A stretch of 64,000 nucleotides of DNA from Candidatus Melainabacteria bacterium (GCA_005110385.1 DUDT01000014.1:287328-351327), one strand, 5' to 3'. Positions 29,855 to 40,549 are shown, counted from the stretch's first letter. The notes: generated by a model not told the origin, from the letters alone. Translations and numbers: made by a program.

Positions 29855-32463
29855 GATAAGCCTATCCAGTCAATGTTATATAAGTTTTCATTATATATAC
29901 AATCGATATTTATAATATACCTTGATTTTAATAATCCTTGATGTGACAGAACTCTAACTTTTACCCGAGGCACATCCCCTAAAAGCTCTATATAAAATTT
30001 AAAATACCTTAAAAGATACTGCCCATGCTTATAAGCGTTAGTATTACCATCATCTTCATAGAAATGATAATCAATAGTAATGTTTTTCTTAAGACTTAAT
30101 TCTTGAGAGTTAAGAAAAATTCTAAATTTTAAAGGTATTTCGTGAAGAGCGTCTTGAGGATAATTAAAAACAAGATTATCAGGCTTAGAATCCGTTTTTT
30201 CTACTAAGGCTACTACCGAATTAGCTTTTACGAAAACTGGAATAGTATTAATATCTAATTCATAGTTACACTCTTGACCTGCGGGATATTCTTTAAAATT
30301 AAAAAAATCTATCCAAGAGCCAGAATTTTCTAAGGGAGCTCTTATCGAAGAGGATTTAGTTTCACAGTAATTCTCTAAAGCTGGTAAATAGAATCTTTGA
30401 GACTGCAGCATAGCTCTAGGTTCTGCGTTTTCTTCCTCATCATCGTAAATGGTCTTGGTAACAGGTACTACCAGTAATGACTCCCCAAGCATATATTGGA
30501 AGCTTATTTCACGGACTTTAATATCTTCTTGAAAATCATAGATTAACGGGCGTTGAATCGGTATGCCTTGAGTGTGGGCTAAATAATTAGCTTGATATAA
30601 ATATGGTCTTAAATTATCTCTAAGCTGCATAAATTTTTTAGCGATGCTGAAAAAACTTATCCCGTCAGGGCTTGAATCTGTTAATAAATCTAAAACCTCA
30701 GTAGGCTGTTCTTTATAAGAGTGAATAGTAAACCTTGGTGAAAAAACACCTAACTGAATCCACCTTAAAAATAGTTCTGGGCTAGGTTTATCACCCCAGA
30801 AACCACCGATATCACAGCCACAGTGAATCATTCCAGAAATACCCATAGATGAAATTAGCTGTGTATCATATTTTAAAGCCGTAAAACTACTACAGTTATC
30901 ACCAGTCCAAGTTTCAGCATATTTTTGAATGCCAGCATAACCACTGCGACTTAATATCCACGGTCTAAGCTCAGAATTATTTTCAAGTGAAGCTTCATAA
31001 GATAGCTTACTCATTAAGTTTGGCATAAGTATAGTTCTGTGAACTTGACTATGAGCAGTAAATATTTCATATTCATTATTATCATTCCAGACCCCCCTTA
31101 AACCCTTTCCTAGAAGCTGTTCTTTAATTTTAGTTTTCCACCATGCTTGGGTTTTAGGCTTGGTGAAGTCTAGATAGGAACCTTCCCCACCCCAGTAATC
31201 CACCACTAGGGACTGCCCGCAAACTTCAATTTCCGCGTTTTCGCCTACCTCATTTATAAAGAGATCTAATCGCTCCGCTTCTGCATAAAGCGGATGAGAT
31301 TTTAAAAGTACGGGTTTTAGATTTACACATAATTCGCCCCCTAGTCCTCTAAGTTCTTTAATGAAAAGCTCTGGCTGAGAAAATTTCTGGGGATTCCAAG
31401 TGAACTGTAAGCGTTCATTTTTTTCATTTAATGTGTAACCTGAAGAAAGGTGAAAAGCGGTAGGGAAAATGTTTGCTGCTTGGTGGCGTTTCATGAAGTT
31501 TAAAAGTTCTTCAGCCGAATTATCTTTCTCTGTATAAGCCATACCGCTACCCATATAGCCAAAGATAAACTCTGGTTCTAGATTAGGTCTTCCAGTAAGC
31601 TCAATAAATCTTTGACTTACTTTACTGAGTTCTGGTCCGTGAATATAGTAATAATTTAAATCTCCAGCTACCGCCCCGAAATAATAATAGGGACTTGGTT
31701 TTCGCTCTTTTCCGAAATCGAAAAATTTTTCAGAAAAATTATCAAAAAATATTCCATGAGCTTTATTTAAAACTCTGTCTAGGGCTATAAAAAATGGGAT
31801 GTCTTTATAAAGAGGGTCACTGTTACTAGAATCATAGCCAAGAGCATCTACTGGTTTATTTATAAAACGCCGACCCCAGCGATTAAGTTCACCAGTTTTA
31901 TCTCCTAACCCATAAATTAGTGGAGGATTCTGTGAATCTGTATAAGCTCTATAGGAGCGGACCTGCGGTCCGCCATCTAAAAAAATATCACTGTAAAAGC
32001 CAGCCTGAGAGAGATCTGATGAAACTAGGTCGCCATCTGCATCATAGATATCTATTTTTAAAGCATCTTTATTAATTATGATTTTTAAAACATCAGTGTG
32101 GAAAATTAGCTCAGTGACAGTATCTTCTAAGTTAATAGTATTTTGATTTTGAATAAAAACATCATGAGACTGCTCGCAAACTCCAATTTCTGCACTTAAG
32201 CCATAGCTACTGAAATCCAGCAAGGGATTAATATTCAGATCAAAGCTATCACTAAAGGCATAATGAAAACGCACTATGTAAGGTGATAAAAAGAGAATGA
32301 AAAGGTTTAATGCAGCTGACTCACTGCTTTCTAGCTTTTCTTTAATGCTAGATTTATCTGAACTTAAAGATAATTTAAAAACCCTAGTGGCTAAAGCCTG
32401 ATAAGACTTTATTTTTAAATAATTTCGAACGCCGTAGTGAGTATTAGCGATAAAAGCCTCCAA
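29851..32463 (-). CDS. Glycoside hydrolase family 31 (alpha-glucosidase-like) with three repeat-encoded insertions
   Basis: GVWNDNNEYEIF, SRSGYAGIQKYAETWTGDNCSSF, GCDIGGFWGDKPSPELFLRWIQLGVFSPRFTIHS. Confidence 0.93.
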   Translation of the reverse strand: MEAFIANTHYGVRNYLKIKSYQALATRVFKLSLSSDKSSIKEKLESSESAALNLFILFLSPYIVRFHYAFSDSFDLNINPLLDFSSYGLSAEIGVCEQSHDVFIQNQNTINLEDTVTELIFHTDVLKIIINKDALKIDIYDADGDLVSSDLSQAGFYSDIFLDGGPQVRSYRAYTDSQNPPLIYGLGDKTGELNRWGRRFINKPVDALGYDSSNSDPLYKDIPFFIALDRVLNKAHGIFFDNFSEKFFDFGKERKPSPYYYFGAVAGDLNYYYIHGPELSKVSQRFIELTGRPNLEPEFIFGYMGSGMAYTEKDNSAEELLNFMKRHQAANIFPTAFHLSSGYTLNEKNERLQFTWNPQKFSQPELFIKELRGLGGELCVNLKPVLLKSHPLYAEAERLDLFINEVGENAEIEVCGQSLVVDYWGGEGSYLDFTKPKTQAWWKTKIKEQLLGKGLRGVWNDNNEYEIFTAHSQVHRTILMPNLMSKLSYEASLENNSELRPWILSRSGYAGIQKYAETWTGDNCSSFTALKYDTQLISSMGISGMIHCGCDIGGFWGDKPSPELFLRWIQLGVFSPRFTIHSYKEQPTEVLDLLTDSSPDGISFFSIAKKFMQLRDNLRPYLYQANYLAHTQGIPIQRPLIYDFQEDIKVREISFQYMLGESLLVVPVTKTIYDDEEENAEPRAMLQSQRFYLPALENYCETKSSSIRAPLENSGSWIDFFNFKEYPAGQECNYELDINTIPVFVKANSVVALVEKTDSKPDNLVFNYPQDALHEIPLKFRIFLNSQELSLKKNITIDYHFYEDDGNTNAYKHGQYLLRYFKFYIELLGDVPRVKVRVLSHQGLLKSRYIINIDCIYNENLYNIDWIGLS
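30421..30445 (-). repeat. NAEI element fragment in GH31
   Basis: Encodes DDEEENAE. Confidence 0.45.
31208..31251 (-). repeat. NAEI element, right half, in-frame in GH31
   Basis: Encodes GENAEIEVCGQS. Confidence 0.9.
32166..32200 (-). repeat. NAEI element, right half, in-frame in GH31
   Basis: Encodes LSAEIGVCEQS. Confidence 0.85.
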
Positions 32464-32491
32464 AGTGTCTTAAGTAAAGACCTCTAGGTTA

Positions 32492-33235
32492 TTAGATATG
32501 ATATTTATCTTTATATTCCGCTTCTAGCTTAATATCGTTATATTTTCTAATTAAACCAGCATTAATATACTCTTTATTCTTGTCTTTATGGATGACGATA
32601 GTCGAGCCTGGGTGAATATACAGAGGATCACCCTTTAAAACGAAGAATGGTATAGGTAGTAAAGCACCTTTCACGAAACCTTTAGCACCTTCTTTAAATT
32701 TACTTTCACCAGCTCTAGATTCATATATCTGGTCTGCCATTCCCCAAATCGCCGTACCGCCTCTAGCTACTGGCAAGCCTATACTAACGAAATCCAGTGT
32801 AAGACCTAAGACCTGACCTGTAGTCGATAATAAAGCATTACCAACCCAATACGTTATCTCAGTCTTTTTCACAGCACGTATCTTAATTACTTCATCAATA
32901 GCTTCTGTTTTACCACTAGGTAAAACCGCTCTCTCTAGGTGGAATTTTCTAATCTCATCACGAGAGATTCTTCTACGTTCTCTATGCTCGATTAAGTTAC
33001 CGTAAAACTTAGTACCGAGAGGAAAAGAATCAGGGTAATCTTCTACATTAAGAACTTCTATGACCTCAAGCTCTATAGCATCATGAGCGAAGATTATAGC
33101 TTTCGTCTTGTAGCCTCCACAAAAATTATGGCTTTCTGGCTGGCTTTCTCGAATTTTATCTGCACTATAAACAGCTTCAGAATTAGTAAATAAGCTTGTG
33201 ATCAGGAAAAGTAAAATGAAGAATAATCTTTTCAT
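32492..33235 (-). CDS. Hypothetical secreted protein
   Basis: Signal peptide MKRLFFILLFLITSLFTNSEAVYSA. Confidence 0.65.
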   Translation of the reverse strand: MKRLFFILLFLITSLFTNSEAVYSADKIRESQPESHNFCGGYKTKAIIFAHDAIELEVIEVLNVEDYPDSFPLGTKFYGNLIEHRERRRISRDEIRKFHLERAVLPSGKTEAIDEVIKIRAVKKTEITYWVGNALLSTTGQVLGLTLDFVSIGLPVARGGTAIWGMADQIYESRAGESKFKEGAKGFVKGALLPIPFFVLKGDPLYIHPGSTIVIHKDKNKEYINAGLIRKYNDIKLEAEYKDKYHI

Positions 33236-33264
33236 AAAATATCTCTATAATATACTATGCCACG

Positions 33265-34554
33265 ATGCCGTCTTTGTCCTCTTTAATTTATATGATTACT
33301 GGCAGTTTCTCTGCTCTATTTATATTTCTCGGCACTACTATTCTGCTTGCTAAGTGGATGAGCCCTGAGGATTTAGGTATTCTTATGGCAGCTGAAGCCT
33401 TTACGACTCTTTTTTCTTTTTTCTTTGACTTCGGTTTTAAAAACTCTATTCTGAAATGTTCTAGTGAAAATCGCTTAGAAAGTGCTATCGGGAATGCGAT
33501 TCTGATAAAGCTTGCGATAGTCATACCAGTCATCGCTCTAACTTATTTAACCGCTTGGTTATCACATTTTGAGCCACGTATGATAGAAGTCATACACTAT
33601 TACACGCTTGCGATGATTTTAGATAGTTTTGCCAAGATTTTTGGCATAGTGAGGCGAGCTTTAGGACAGTTTAAGATGACTGCGGCGATGAATGTCACGA
33701 ACAGGGTTTTAAGGCTAGTAGTAATTTTTATTGTCTTAGTTCTATGTAAAGGTTCTATGCTGTTTCTTGTCCAGATGTTCGCTGTGAGCTCATTAATTAA
33801 GTTAATTTTAGCTACAGTTACTACTCTGAGGCTGACGGGAATTAGTGTAGATCTAAGTTCTATAAAAGAAATGTTTAAAGATTCTTTTGCTTACAGTATT
33901 TATGACGTTCTAGAAGAAGCTCAAGGGAATATAGATAGGCTAATGCTTACTTATCTTATGGGCACTACCTCCGTAGCGTTCTATTCAGTACCCGCACGCT
34001 TAAATCGTTTCTCACAGCTAATTATACAGACCGTGAATCGTGTTTATTTACCGTCTCTGCACGATCTTTATGTAAAAGTAGAGAAAGCTCCAATTACTGC
34101 AACTAATAGCGAAGTTGACCAAGCTCTAAAAGATTTTCTTGATAAGGTTAGCTTCTATTCTTCATTAACGGGTGTCCTGATTTTCTTAGGAATTTATTTT
34201 ACGGCAGAGCCAGTTCTGTATTGGGTATTCGGCGAGACTTACGCTGAGTCTATTCCACTTGTTAAATGGTTTGGTTTACTTACATTAATCTGGTTTCTTA
34301 GTATATGTCCTAGTATGCTGATGGCCTGTGAGTCTTTTCATAAAAGGCGTATAGCTATAGTTTTATGCTCCACTCTTTTAAATATAGGGCTTGGCTGGTA
34401 TTTAATTCCTAAGATGGGCTTAATAGCAGCTATTCATGCCACGAATATAGCTAATTTCGTGGCACTTATAGCGATGCTTTATTTTACTCGGCACAGAATA
34501 GATGTGAGAATGATTTTATTATTCTGTGCGGTTGGGGGATTGGTTTTTGTTTAA
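33265..34554 (+). CDS. Polysaccharide flippase/Wzx-like membrane protein
   Basis: Multiple TM segments; GTTILLAKWMSPEDLGILMAAEAFTTLFSFFFDFGFKNSI. Confidence 0.85.
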   Translation: MPSLSSLIYMITGSFSALFIFLGTTILLAKWMSPEDLGILMAAEAFTTLFSFFFDFGFKNSILKCSSENRLESAIGNAILIKLAIVIPVIALTYLTAWLSHFEPRMIEVIHYYTLAMILDSFAKIFGIVRRALGQFKMTAAMNVTNRVLRLVVIFIVLVLCKGSMLFLVQMFAVSSLIKLILATVTTLRLTGISVDLSSIKEMFKDSFAYSIYDVLEEAQGNIDRLMLTYLMGTTSVAFYSVPARLNRFSQLIIQTVNRVYLPSLHDLYVKVEKAPITATNSEVDQALKDFLDKVSFYSSLTGVLIFLGIYFTAEPVLYWVFGETYAESIPLVKWFGLLTLIWFLSICPSMLMACESFHKRRIAIVLCSTLLNIGLGWYLIPKMGLIAAIHATNIANFVALIAMLYFTRHRIDVRMILLFCAVGGLVFV

Positions 34555-34575
34555 AGGTACTACTATCAAGAATGT

Positions 34576-35403
34576 TTAATTACCGTTTAATGTTTGCGTT
34601 AATTGTTCTTCAGTCATAGTATATTGTGGAACTGTACCGTTTAAATTTTCTTGATTACCGAATGCCAAGGAAAGTATTTTGTGCATATCTTTTGGGTTTG
34701 GTATTGAAAACGTTACTTGATCTAACTTACCTTGTTTATAAGCAGTATCCTGAACAGATTCTAAGCTATGTGGGAAACCCTTCACATCATTCACCGCACC
34801 ACTTTGAACCAATACATGCTGCTCTACATACTGCCTATGGGCTCCTGGTAAGGCTTTGTAACTAGGGTACTGCTCTTGAAGCATTCCTGAAACATTTTCC
34901 TGAAGATCAGTTAAAGTTTCTTTTTTTGCAGTACCTTGAACTTCAGCTGATGGAGGATTCGGGATGAAATCTATCTGAGGGATAAATGCTACAGGGGCTG
35001 CGGCATTAGTGACTAAAAATGTCGCCAGTCCACTCAAGATTGTGTTTCTGATTCCATTAGATTTTGCTTCTTGATTAGCTAAAGTTAAATCAGTGTTTTG
35101 TTCTTGTTGCTGACCCAAGAGATCCTTTTGTATAGAATTAGCTGCAGCTAAAAGAAGTCCTAATTTAGCTAGCCCAGTGTTCGCCCTGGATTGAGTTTCT
35201 AGTTCTTGTTGTTGCTGATTGAGTTGCTTCTGCTGATCAGAAATCACTTGCTTAGTTTGTTCTTTTTCTTTTAAATGCTGCTCGACTGTATGAGCAAGCC
35301 TTTCTTGTAGTACTTCTGCCGTGACATCCTGTCCACGACTAGCTATTATTCTCATTTTCCTTCTTCCTTTTTTTATTAACTGAGCTTCCAACCTAGTTAC
35401 CAA
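34576..35403 (-). CDS. Hypothetical Gln-rich coiled-coil protein
   Basis: 275 aa ORF. Confidence 0.6.
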   Translation of the reverse strand: MVTRLEAQLIKKGRRKMRIIASRGQDVTAEVLQERLAHTVEQHLKEKEQTKQVISDQQKQLNQQQQELETQSRANTGLAKLGLLLAAANSIQKDLLGQQQEQNTDLTLANQEAKSNGIRNTILSGLATFLVTNAAAPVAFIPQIDFIPNPPSAEVQGTAKKETLTDLQENVSGMLQEQYPSYKALPGAHRQYVEQHVLVQSGAVNDVKGFPHSLESVQDTAYKQGKLDQVTFSIPNPKDMHKILSLAFGNQENLNGTVPQYTMTEEQLTQTLNGN

Positions 35404-35440
35404 ATTAAAAGAAGATTAAGGAATTATTTTGATAAAAATT

Positions 35441-36952
35441 TTAGTTTGATAGTAATAGCCTATAAAGACCTCTGACCCCAAATCCAGTAGCGCCTTTATA
35501 TGCAAATAAGCCATCATGCTCAATAAAGCCGACACCCGCGATATCTAAATGCACCCATTTAGAATCTTTAGGAATAAAGTTACTGAGAAATTGAGCTGCA
35601 ATTAAGGCATCTGGTCTAGAGCTACAGTGTGCTAAATCAGCGATTTCTGAATCTGTTTTCTTTTTATATTCCTCTAGCATCGGCATATGCCACAGCTTTT
35701 CACCCTCTTCAGCGAAAGCAGCCTCTACTTTACTAAGAAACTCTTCATCGTTAGTCATCGCTCCAGCAGCGGCTTCACCTAGTGTCGCCACTATGGAACC
35801 TGTTAAGGTAGCTAAATCTACGACATGTGTTGGCTTGTTTTTTAACTTAGATAAATAGCTTAAAGCATCGGCTAAAACTAAACGCCCCTCAGCATCAGTA
35901 TCTACGACCTGCACCGTCTTGCCATTTAAAGCTCGCAGCACATCACCTGGCTTATAACTAGCTCCCCCAAAGGCATTTTCCGCAAGAGCCATTACTCCTG
36001 TGATTTTACGCTTAATTTTCTTTCTCTCCGCCACGCTTAATTTAGAAATTAAGTGAAATACGGAAAGCACTGTAGCAGCACCAGCCATATCAGATTTCAT
36101 GTCTAGCATATACTGATTAGGTTTTAAACAGAGACCGCCAGTATCAAAAGTAATTCCCTTGCCCACTAAAGCTAAATGGGACTGCCCGCAAACTTCAACT
36201 TCTGCGTTTTCGTCGTCCTCATGATCCTCATGTACCTGCAGTACACTGCGGTCATTCGTCCTCCTCAGCCTTGAACTTGTACGTTTGCGAGCAGTCCCCA
36301 AGTAGGACTGCCCGCAAACTTCAATTTCTGCGTTTCCCATCTCTGGGTCAAATTCTAAAACTAAAAGCCTTGGGTGAAACTCTTTTCCAGAGTTAATTAG
36401 ACTTTCTTTACCTACCGCAAGTAAGCACTCCATGCCAAGCTTTTTAGCTTCAGCTGCAGACACGGTTTTTAATTTTATCTGCGGGCACTTAGCTGCGATT
36501 TCTGTGGCTAGTATCTCTAAACTACCCGGATTAATTTCACTAGCATTAGCCGAGACTATATCCCTACAGAAAAGAACTGAATCTATAAGCTTGTCTCTTA
36601 GGTTGAAATTCAGCTTTTGGGCTTTAGAGCCGTGTATAGTTTTAAGTTTAATTTTTTTATTTTTAGTTTTATATTTATCAAAAAAATACGATTTTAAAAA
36701 AATCATTTCATAGACTATTTCTTGTTGAACATTACTTAAGTTACTAATATCTAAATCTAATTCGCTGTATTCTAAATCTTTCCAAGGCAGTTCAGAAATA
36801 GCTTTACGCAACTCAGAATTAGTAATAGTTTTTAAATTCGGCAGATAAATTTCTAAAAGAGCTTTATCGGGATAAATTAAAAAAGGTTTATCCTTAAATA
36901 TTTCCTTTACAGGCTTCTCTTTAGCGGCGATCTTGACTAAAAGTTTTTTCAT
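35441..36952 (-). CDS. pepA: Leucyl aminopeptidase (M17) with large repeat-encoded insertion
   Basis: LVGKGITFDTGGLCLKPNQYMLDMKSDMAGAATV; NTDAEGRL-like VDTDAEGRLVLADAL. Confidence 0.95.
   Translation of the reverse strand: MKKLLVKIAAKEKPVKEIFKDKPFLIYPDKALLEIYLPNLKTITNSELRKAISELPWKDLEYSELDLDISNLSNVQQEIVYEMIFLKSYFFDKYKTKNKKIKLKTIHGSKAQKLNFNLRDKLIDSVLFCRDIVSANASEINPGSLEILATEIAAKCPQIKLKTVSAAEAKKLGMECLLAVGKESLINSGKEFHPRLLVLEFDPEMGNAEIEVCGQSYLGTARKRTSSRLRRTNDRSVLQVHEDHEDDENAEVEVCGQSHLALVGKGITFDTGGLCLKPNQYMLDMKSDMAGAATVLSVFHLISKLSVAERKKIKRKITGVMALAENAFGGASYKPGDVLRALNGKTVQVVDTDAEGRLVLADALSYLSKLKNKPTHVVDLATLTGSIVATLGEAAAGAMTNDEEFLSKVEAAFAEEGEKLWHMPMLEEYKKKTDSEIADLAHCSSRPDALIAAQFLSNFIPKDSKWVHLDIAGVGFIEHDGLFAYKGATGFGVRGLYRLLLSN
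36178..36298 (-). repeat. NAEI element, full 121-bp copy, in-frame in pepA
   Basis: GGGACTGCCCGCAAAC...GTTTGCGAGCAGTCCC inverted ends. Confidence 0.95.
36305..36338 (-). repeat. NAEI element, extra right-half in tandem, in-frame in pepA
   Basis: Encodes NAEIEVCGQS. Confidence 0.9.
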
Positions 36953-37016
36953 TTATATTAAATATTATTACATCATTATCAAACCATAATCTTTTTTCCT
37001 TATATCTATAGAAAAT

Positions 37017-37352
37017 ATGAAACCAAATAATTCAAATCACAAAGACCCAATAATTGAATATTTATTTAAAGATAAATCTGACGATGAGTGCTTCAGTTCC
37101 TTTGCCACTGATGAACACGGTAACCGAATAGGTTATTTAGATTTTGAGAATGGCACTAAAGTTGCTTGCTACCAAGCTGCAAATAAGTCTCCGGTTATCG
37201 AGTTAGACGTAAATGGCTATCAAGTCTTGTACATTAAAAACTACAAGAGTGATTTAGCTTGCAGAAAGGTCATGCTTGAAAATGATAAGATGCTGATTTA
37301 CTTGTATAACAATCAATTTGAAATTATTGAAATGTACGAAGAAGAGACCTAA
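37017..37352 (+). CDS. Hypothetical protein
   Basis: 111 aa ORF. Confidence 0.5.
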   Translation: MKPNNSNHKDPIIEYLFKDKSDDECFSSFATDEHGNRIGYLDFENGTKVACYQAANKSPVIELDVNGYQVLYIKNYKSDLACRKVMLENDKMLIYLYNNQFEIIEMYEEET

Positions 37353-39424
37353 AGTCCCATTCTCTTTAATAATGCATTTTCATCTGGTTCTCTGCCCATA
37401 AAAGCCTTAAACAAGGATAAAGGAGCTTCACTGTCGCCTTTCTCCAGTATATTTTTCCTATATTCAGCACCTACAGTAGGGTTGAGTACGCCTTCATTTT
37501 GAAAACGACTGAAAGCATCAGCTTCAAGCACTTCTGCCCATTTATAACTATAATAACCAGAAGAGTAGCCACCTGCGAAGATATGCGAGAAAGAATTTGG
37601 AAAGCATACTAGATCTGATGGGTCGATTAGATTATATTTTCTTGCGATTCTTAGATAAGTTACATTAGGAGGTTCTGGTAGAGACTCTTGCTCACTCATG
37701 TATATATGTAAATCAAATAAAGCGAACTCTATCTGCCTTAAGCAGGATAAACCTTCATTAAAATTACGCGCGGCAAGCATCTTATCCAAAAGATCCGCTG
37801 GGATTGGTTCTGCTGTTTCATAATGCTTCGCAAAAGTTGATAAAGATTCTTTCTGCCAAACAAAATTTTCATTTAATTGGCTTGGTAATTCTACGAAATC
37901 CCACTCGACGTTAGTTCCAGCCATGGGTGAAAGTTCTACATTACTTAAAAGATGATGCAGAGCATGACCAAATTCATGAAACAGTGTCAAAACTTCAAGA
38001 TGGGTTAATAGAGAAGGACTGTAAGCCGGTTCCAGCTGTGGTTTTGTTAAATTACAGACAAGTGTGCACTGTGGTTTAATTTTCTTACCAGATGGATTAA
38101 CCGCAGCATCTACAAGAGGCATTACCCAAGCACCGCTGCGCTTCACTTCTCTAGGGTATAGATCCATATAGAATGTGCCGATAATAGAACCATCTTTTTC
38201 TAATACTTGATAAACGCTGACATCTTCATGCCATACTTCTATATTTTCTACTTTCTGGAAGTCTATAGAGTAAAGGGTTTTAGCAATGTTAAACATGCCT
38301 TCGATAGTTGCATTTAGTTCGAAATATGGCTTAGTTAAATTAGTGTCGAAATCATATTTTTCTTTCCTGAGTTTTTCCGATAGGTATGCTGTATCCCACG
38401 GCAAGATTTTATCGGGATTATTTTCGGTATTTTGATAGTTAATAGATTTTTGAAATGCAACTAATTCAGCATATTCCTTTTCAGCTAAAGCTCTTGCTTT
38501 TTCTGCAAGCCTTATAAGAAATTCTGTAACTTGCTTAGGACTCTCAGCCATCTTCATTTGTAATGATAAATCTGCATAACTAGGAAATCCGAGTAGCTTT
38601 GCCTTACGGGCTTTTACTGAAAAAATATCAAGGATAAGCGGTTCATTATCTAGTGACTCATTTTTCTTACTCTTTTTCCCAGCAGAGGCTCTAGTTAAAT
38701 ATTCTATATAGAGTGTTTTTCTTAAAGCTGCATTATCAGAGAATTTCATAAACGGTCCGTAAGATGGATAATCTAAATTAAATACCCAAGCGGATTCTAT
38801 GCCATTCTCTTTAGCCTTAAGAGCTGCCGCTTGAATAAGATCCTCTGGCAGACCTGATAAATCTTCTGCATTCTTGATAATTAAATCAAACTTGCTATCT
38901 ACGACGTTATTCGAGAACTTTTGTGAAAGCTGAGATAGTTTTAAATTTAATTCTTTAAACTCCTCTCTTGCCTCGCCTTCAAGTTCTGCTCCTGATAATT
39001 TAAAATCCTTTAAAGTATTTTCTAAATATCTTTTTCTTTCACCAGTAAGATTTTTTGCATTTTCTGATTCTGCATACCTCTTAACAAACTCATAGACACG
39101 TGGATCTAAAGAATAATTATTATAAAATTCCACCATTACTGGTCTTGCTTTCTCGGCTTCATCTCTAAAATCATCATCAGCATTTAGTGAAAGCAGGTTC
39201 TCCACTGGAGTCCAAGTTTTATCTACTAAATCCTCTATCTCTATTAAAGGATACATCGCATTTTCAAAAGTTAGCTCACCTTTAGTCGCTAAAATCTCTT
39301 CTAGCTTAGCTTGAGCTTGTTTAGTGATTTCTACGGTAGCAGGATAAATATGTTCAGCCTTAATGCTCTGATATGGTATGAACTCAGATGTACTAAGGAG
39401 TGGATTGGCTAATTTGGCTGTCAT
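37349..39424 (-). CDS. M3 family oligopeptidase
   Basis: LFHEFGHALHHLLS zinc motif; FAGGYSSGYYSYKWAEVLEADAFSRF. Confidence 0.95.
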   Translation of the reverse strand: MTAKLANPLLSTSEFIPYQSIKAEHIYPATVEITKQAQAKLEEILATKGELTFENAMYPLIEIEDLVDKTWTPVENLLSLNADDDFRDEAEKARPVMVEFYNNYSLDPRVYEFVKRYAESENAKNLTGERKRYLENTLKDFKLSGAELEGEAREEFKELNLKLSQLSQKFSNNVVDSKFDLIIKNAEDLSGLPEDLIQAAALKAKENGIESAWVFNLDYPSYGPFMKFSDNAALRKTLYIEYLTRASAGKKSKKNESLDNEPLILDIFSVKARKAKLLGFPSYADLSLQMKMAESPKQVTEFLIRLAEKARALAEKEYAELVAFQKSINYQNTENNPDKILPWDTAYLSEKLRKEKYDFDTNLTKPYFELNATIEGMFNIAKTLYSIDFQKVENIEVWHEDVSVYQVLEKDGSIIGTFYMDLYPREVKRSGAWVMPLVDAAVNPSGKKIKPQCTLVCNLTKPQLEPAYSPSLLTHLEVLTLFHEFGHALHHLLSNVELSPMAGTNVEWDFVELPSQLNENFVWQKESLSTFAKHYETAEPIPADLLDKMLAARNFNEGLSCLRQIEFALFDLHIYMSEQESLPEPPNVTYLRIARKYNLIDPSDLVCFPNSFSHIFAGGYSSGYYSYKWAEVLEADAFSRFQNEGVLNPTVGAEYRKNILEKGDSEAPLSLFKAFMGREPDENALLKRMGL

Positions 39425-39462
39425 ATAATTAATGCTAAAATCATATACCCTGAGCCTGAAAC

Positions 39463-40509
39463 ATGCAAACCATTAACCTCGATGAACTAAAACTAAAGCT
39501 AGATCAGATAGAGATCAGAGCTAGCGAAGATTGTAAAACTAATCTTAATTTAAAAAATGCTCATCAGATAAAAGCAAAATATTTGGGTAATAAAAGTGAA
39601 ATTAGTGAATTTAAGGTCTACATGAAGGATCTTAAGCCTGAAGATAAACCAGCATTAGGTAAACTTATCAATGAAGCTCAGAGTCGAATAGAAACTATAT
39701 TTAATTCACGTAATGATGAACTTAAGCAAGAAGAAATTGCCGCTAAATTAGAAGCAGAGAAAATAGATATTAGTTTACCTAATGGTAGAAGGACTCTAGG
39801 GAAGATTCATCCGCTTAACGATGTCACTAAAGATGTCGTAGGGATCTTTCAGAGATTAGGTTTCAAATTGGTAGACGGTCCAGAGCTCGAAAATACTTAT
39901 TACAATTTCACCGCATTAAATACAGGTGAAGATCATCCAGCGAGAGATGAGCAGGATACTTTCTACACCAGCCTTTCCCCTGAAATATTATTAAGAAGCC
40001 ATACTTCGTCTATTCAAATCAGAGCTATGGAAAAATTAAAACCTCCTTTTAGAATTATTGGTCATGGTCGCGTCTATCGTAATGAGGAAGTTAACGCCCG
40101 TAAAATGCCCTTCTTTCACCAATTAGAAATCATGTTAATAGATGAAAATATTAACTTTGGTCACATGAAATGGTTTCTAAATGAGTTTCTTAAAGAATTT
40201 TTTGGTAAAAGCGTAAACACTCGCTTAAGACCAGATTATTTTCCATTTACCGAGCCGAGTGCAGAATTAGACGCTGAGTGTGTCTTCTGTGAGGGTAAAG
40301 GCTGTAACACTTGCGGTGGACGAGGTTGGCTAGAATTAATGGGCTGTGGTATGGTAGACCCAAATGTACTTGAAATGGCTAAAATAGATTCTAAAAAATA
40401 CTCAGGATTTGCTGCTGGATTAGGTTTAGAAAGATTTACTATGCTGAAGCATAAAATCAGCGATATTAGAACTTTATTTAATGGCGATCAGCGACTTTAT
40501 AAAAGTTAA
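39463..40509 (+). CDS. pheS: Phenylalanyl-tRNA synthetase alpha subunit
   Basis: HPLNDVTKDVVGIFQRLGFKLVDGPELE; LRSHTSSIQIRAM; GFAAGLGLERFTMLK. Confidence 0.97.
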   Translation: MQTINLDELKLKLDQIEIRASEDCKTNLNLKNAHQIKAKYLGNKSEISEFKVYMKDLKPEDKPALGKLINEAQSRIETIFNSRNDELKQEEIAAKLEAEKIDISLPNGRRTLGKIHPLNDVTKDVVGIFQRLGFKLVDGPELENTYYNFTALNTGEDHPARDEQDTFYTSLSPEILLRSHTSSIQIRAMEKLKPPFRIIGHGRVYRNEEVNARKMPFFHQLEIMLIDENINFGHMKWFLNEFLKEFFGKSVNTRLRPDYFPFTEPSAELDAECVFCEGKGCNTCGGRGWLELMGCGMVDPNVLEMAKIDSKKYSGFAAGLGLERFTMLKHKISDIRTLFNGDQRLYKS

Positions 40510-40511
40510 GT

Positions 40512-40549
40512 AACGAAAACGCAGAAATTGAAGTTTACGAGCAGTCTTA
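40512..40549 (+). repeat. NAEI element, extra right-half in tandem
   Basis: AACGAAAACGCAGAAATTGAAGTTTACGAGCAGTC. Confidence 0.9.
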
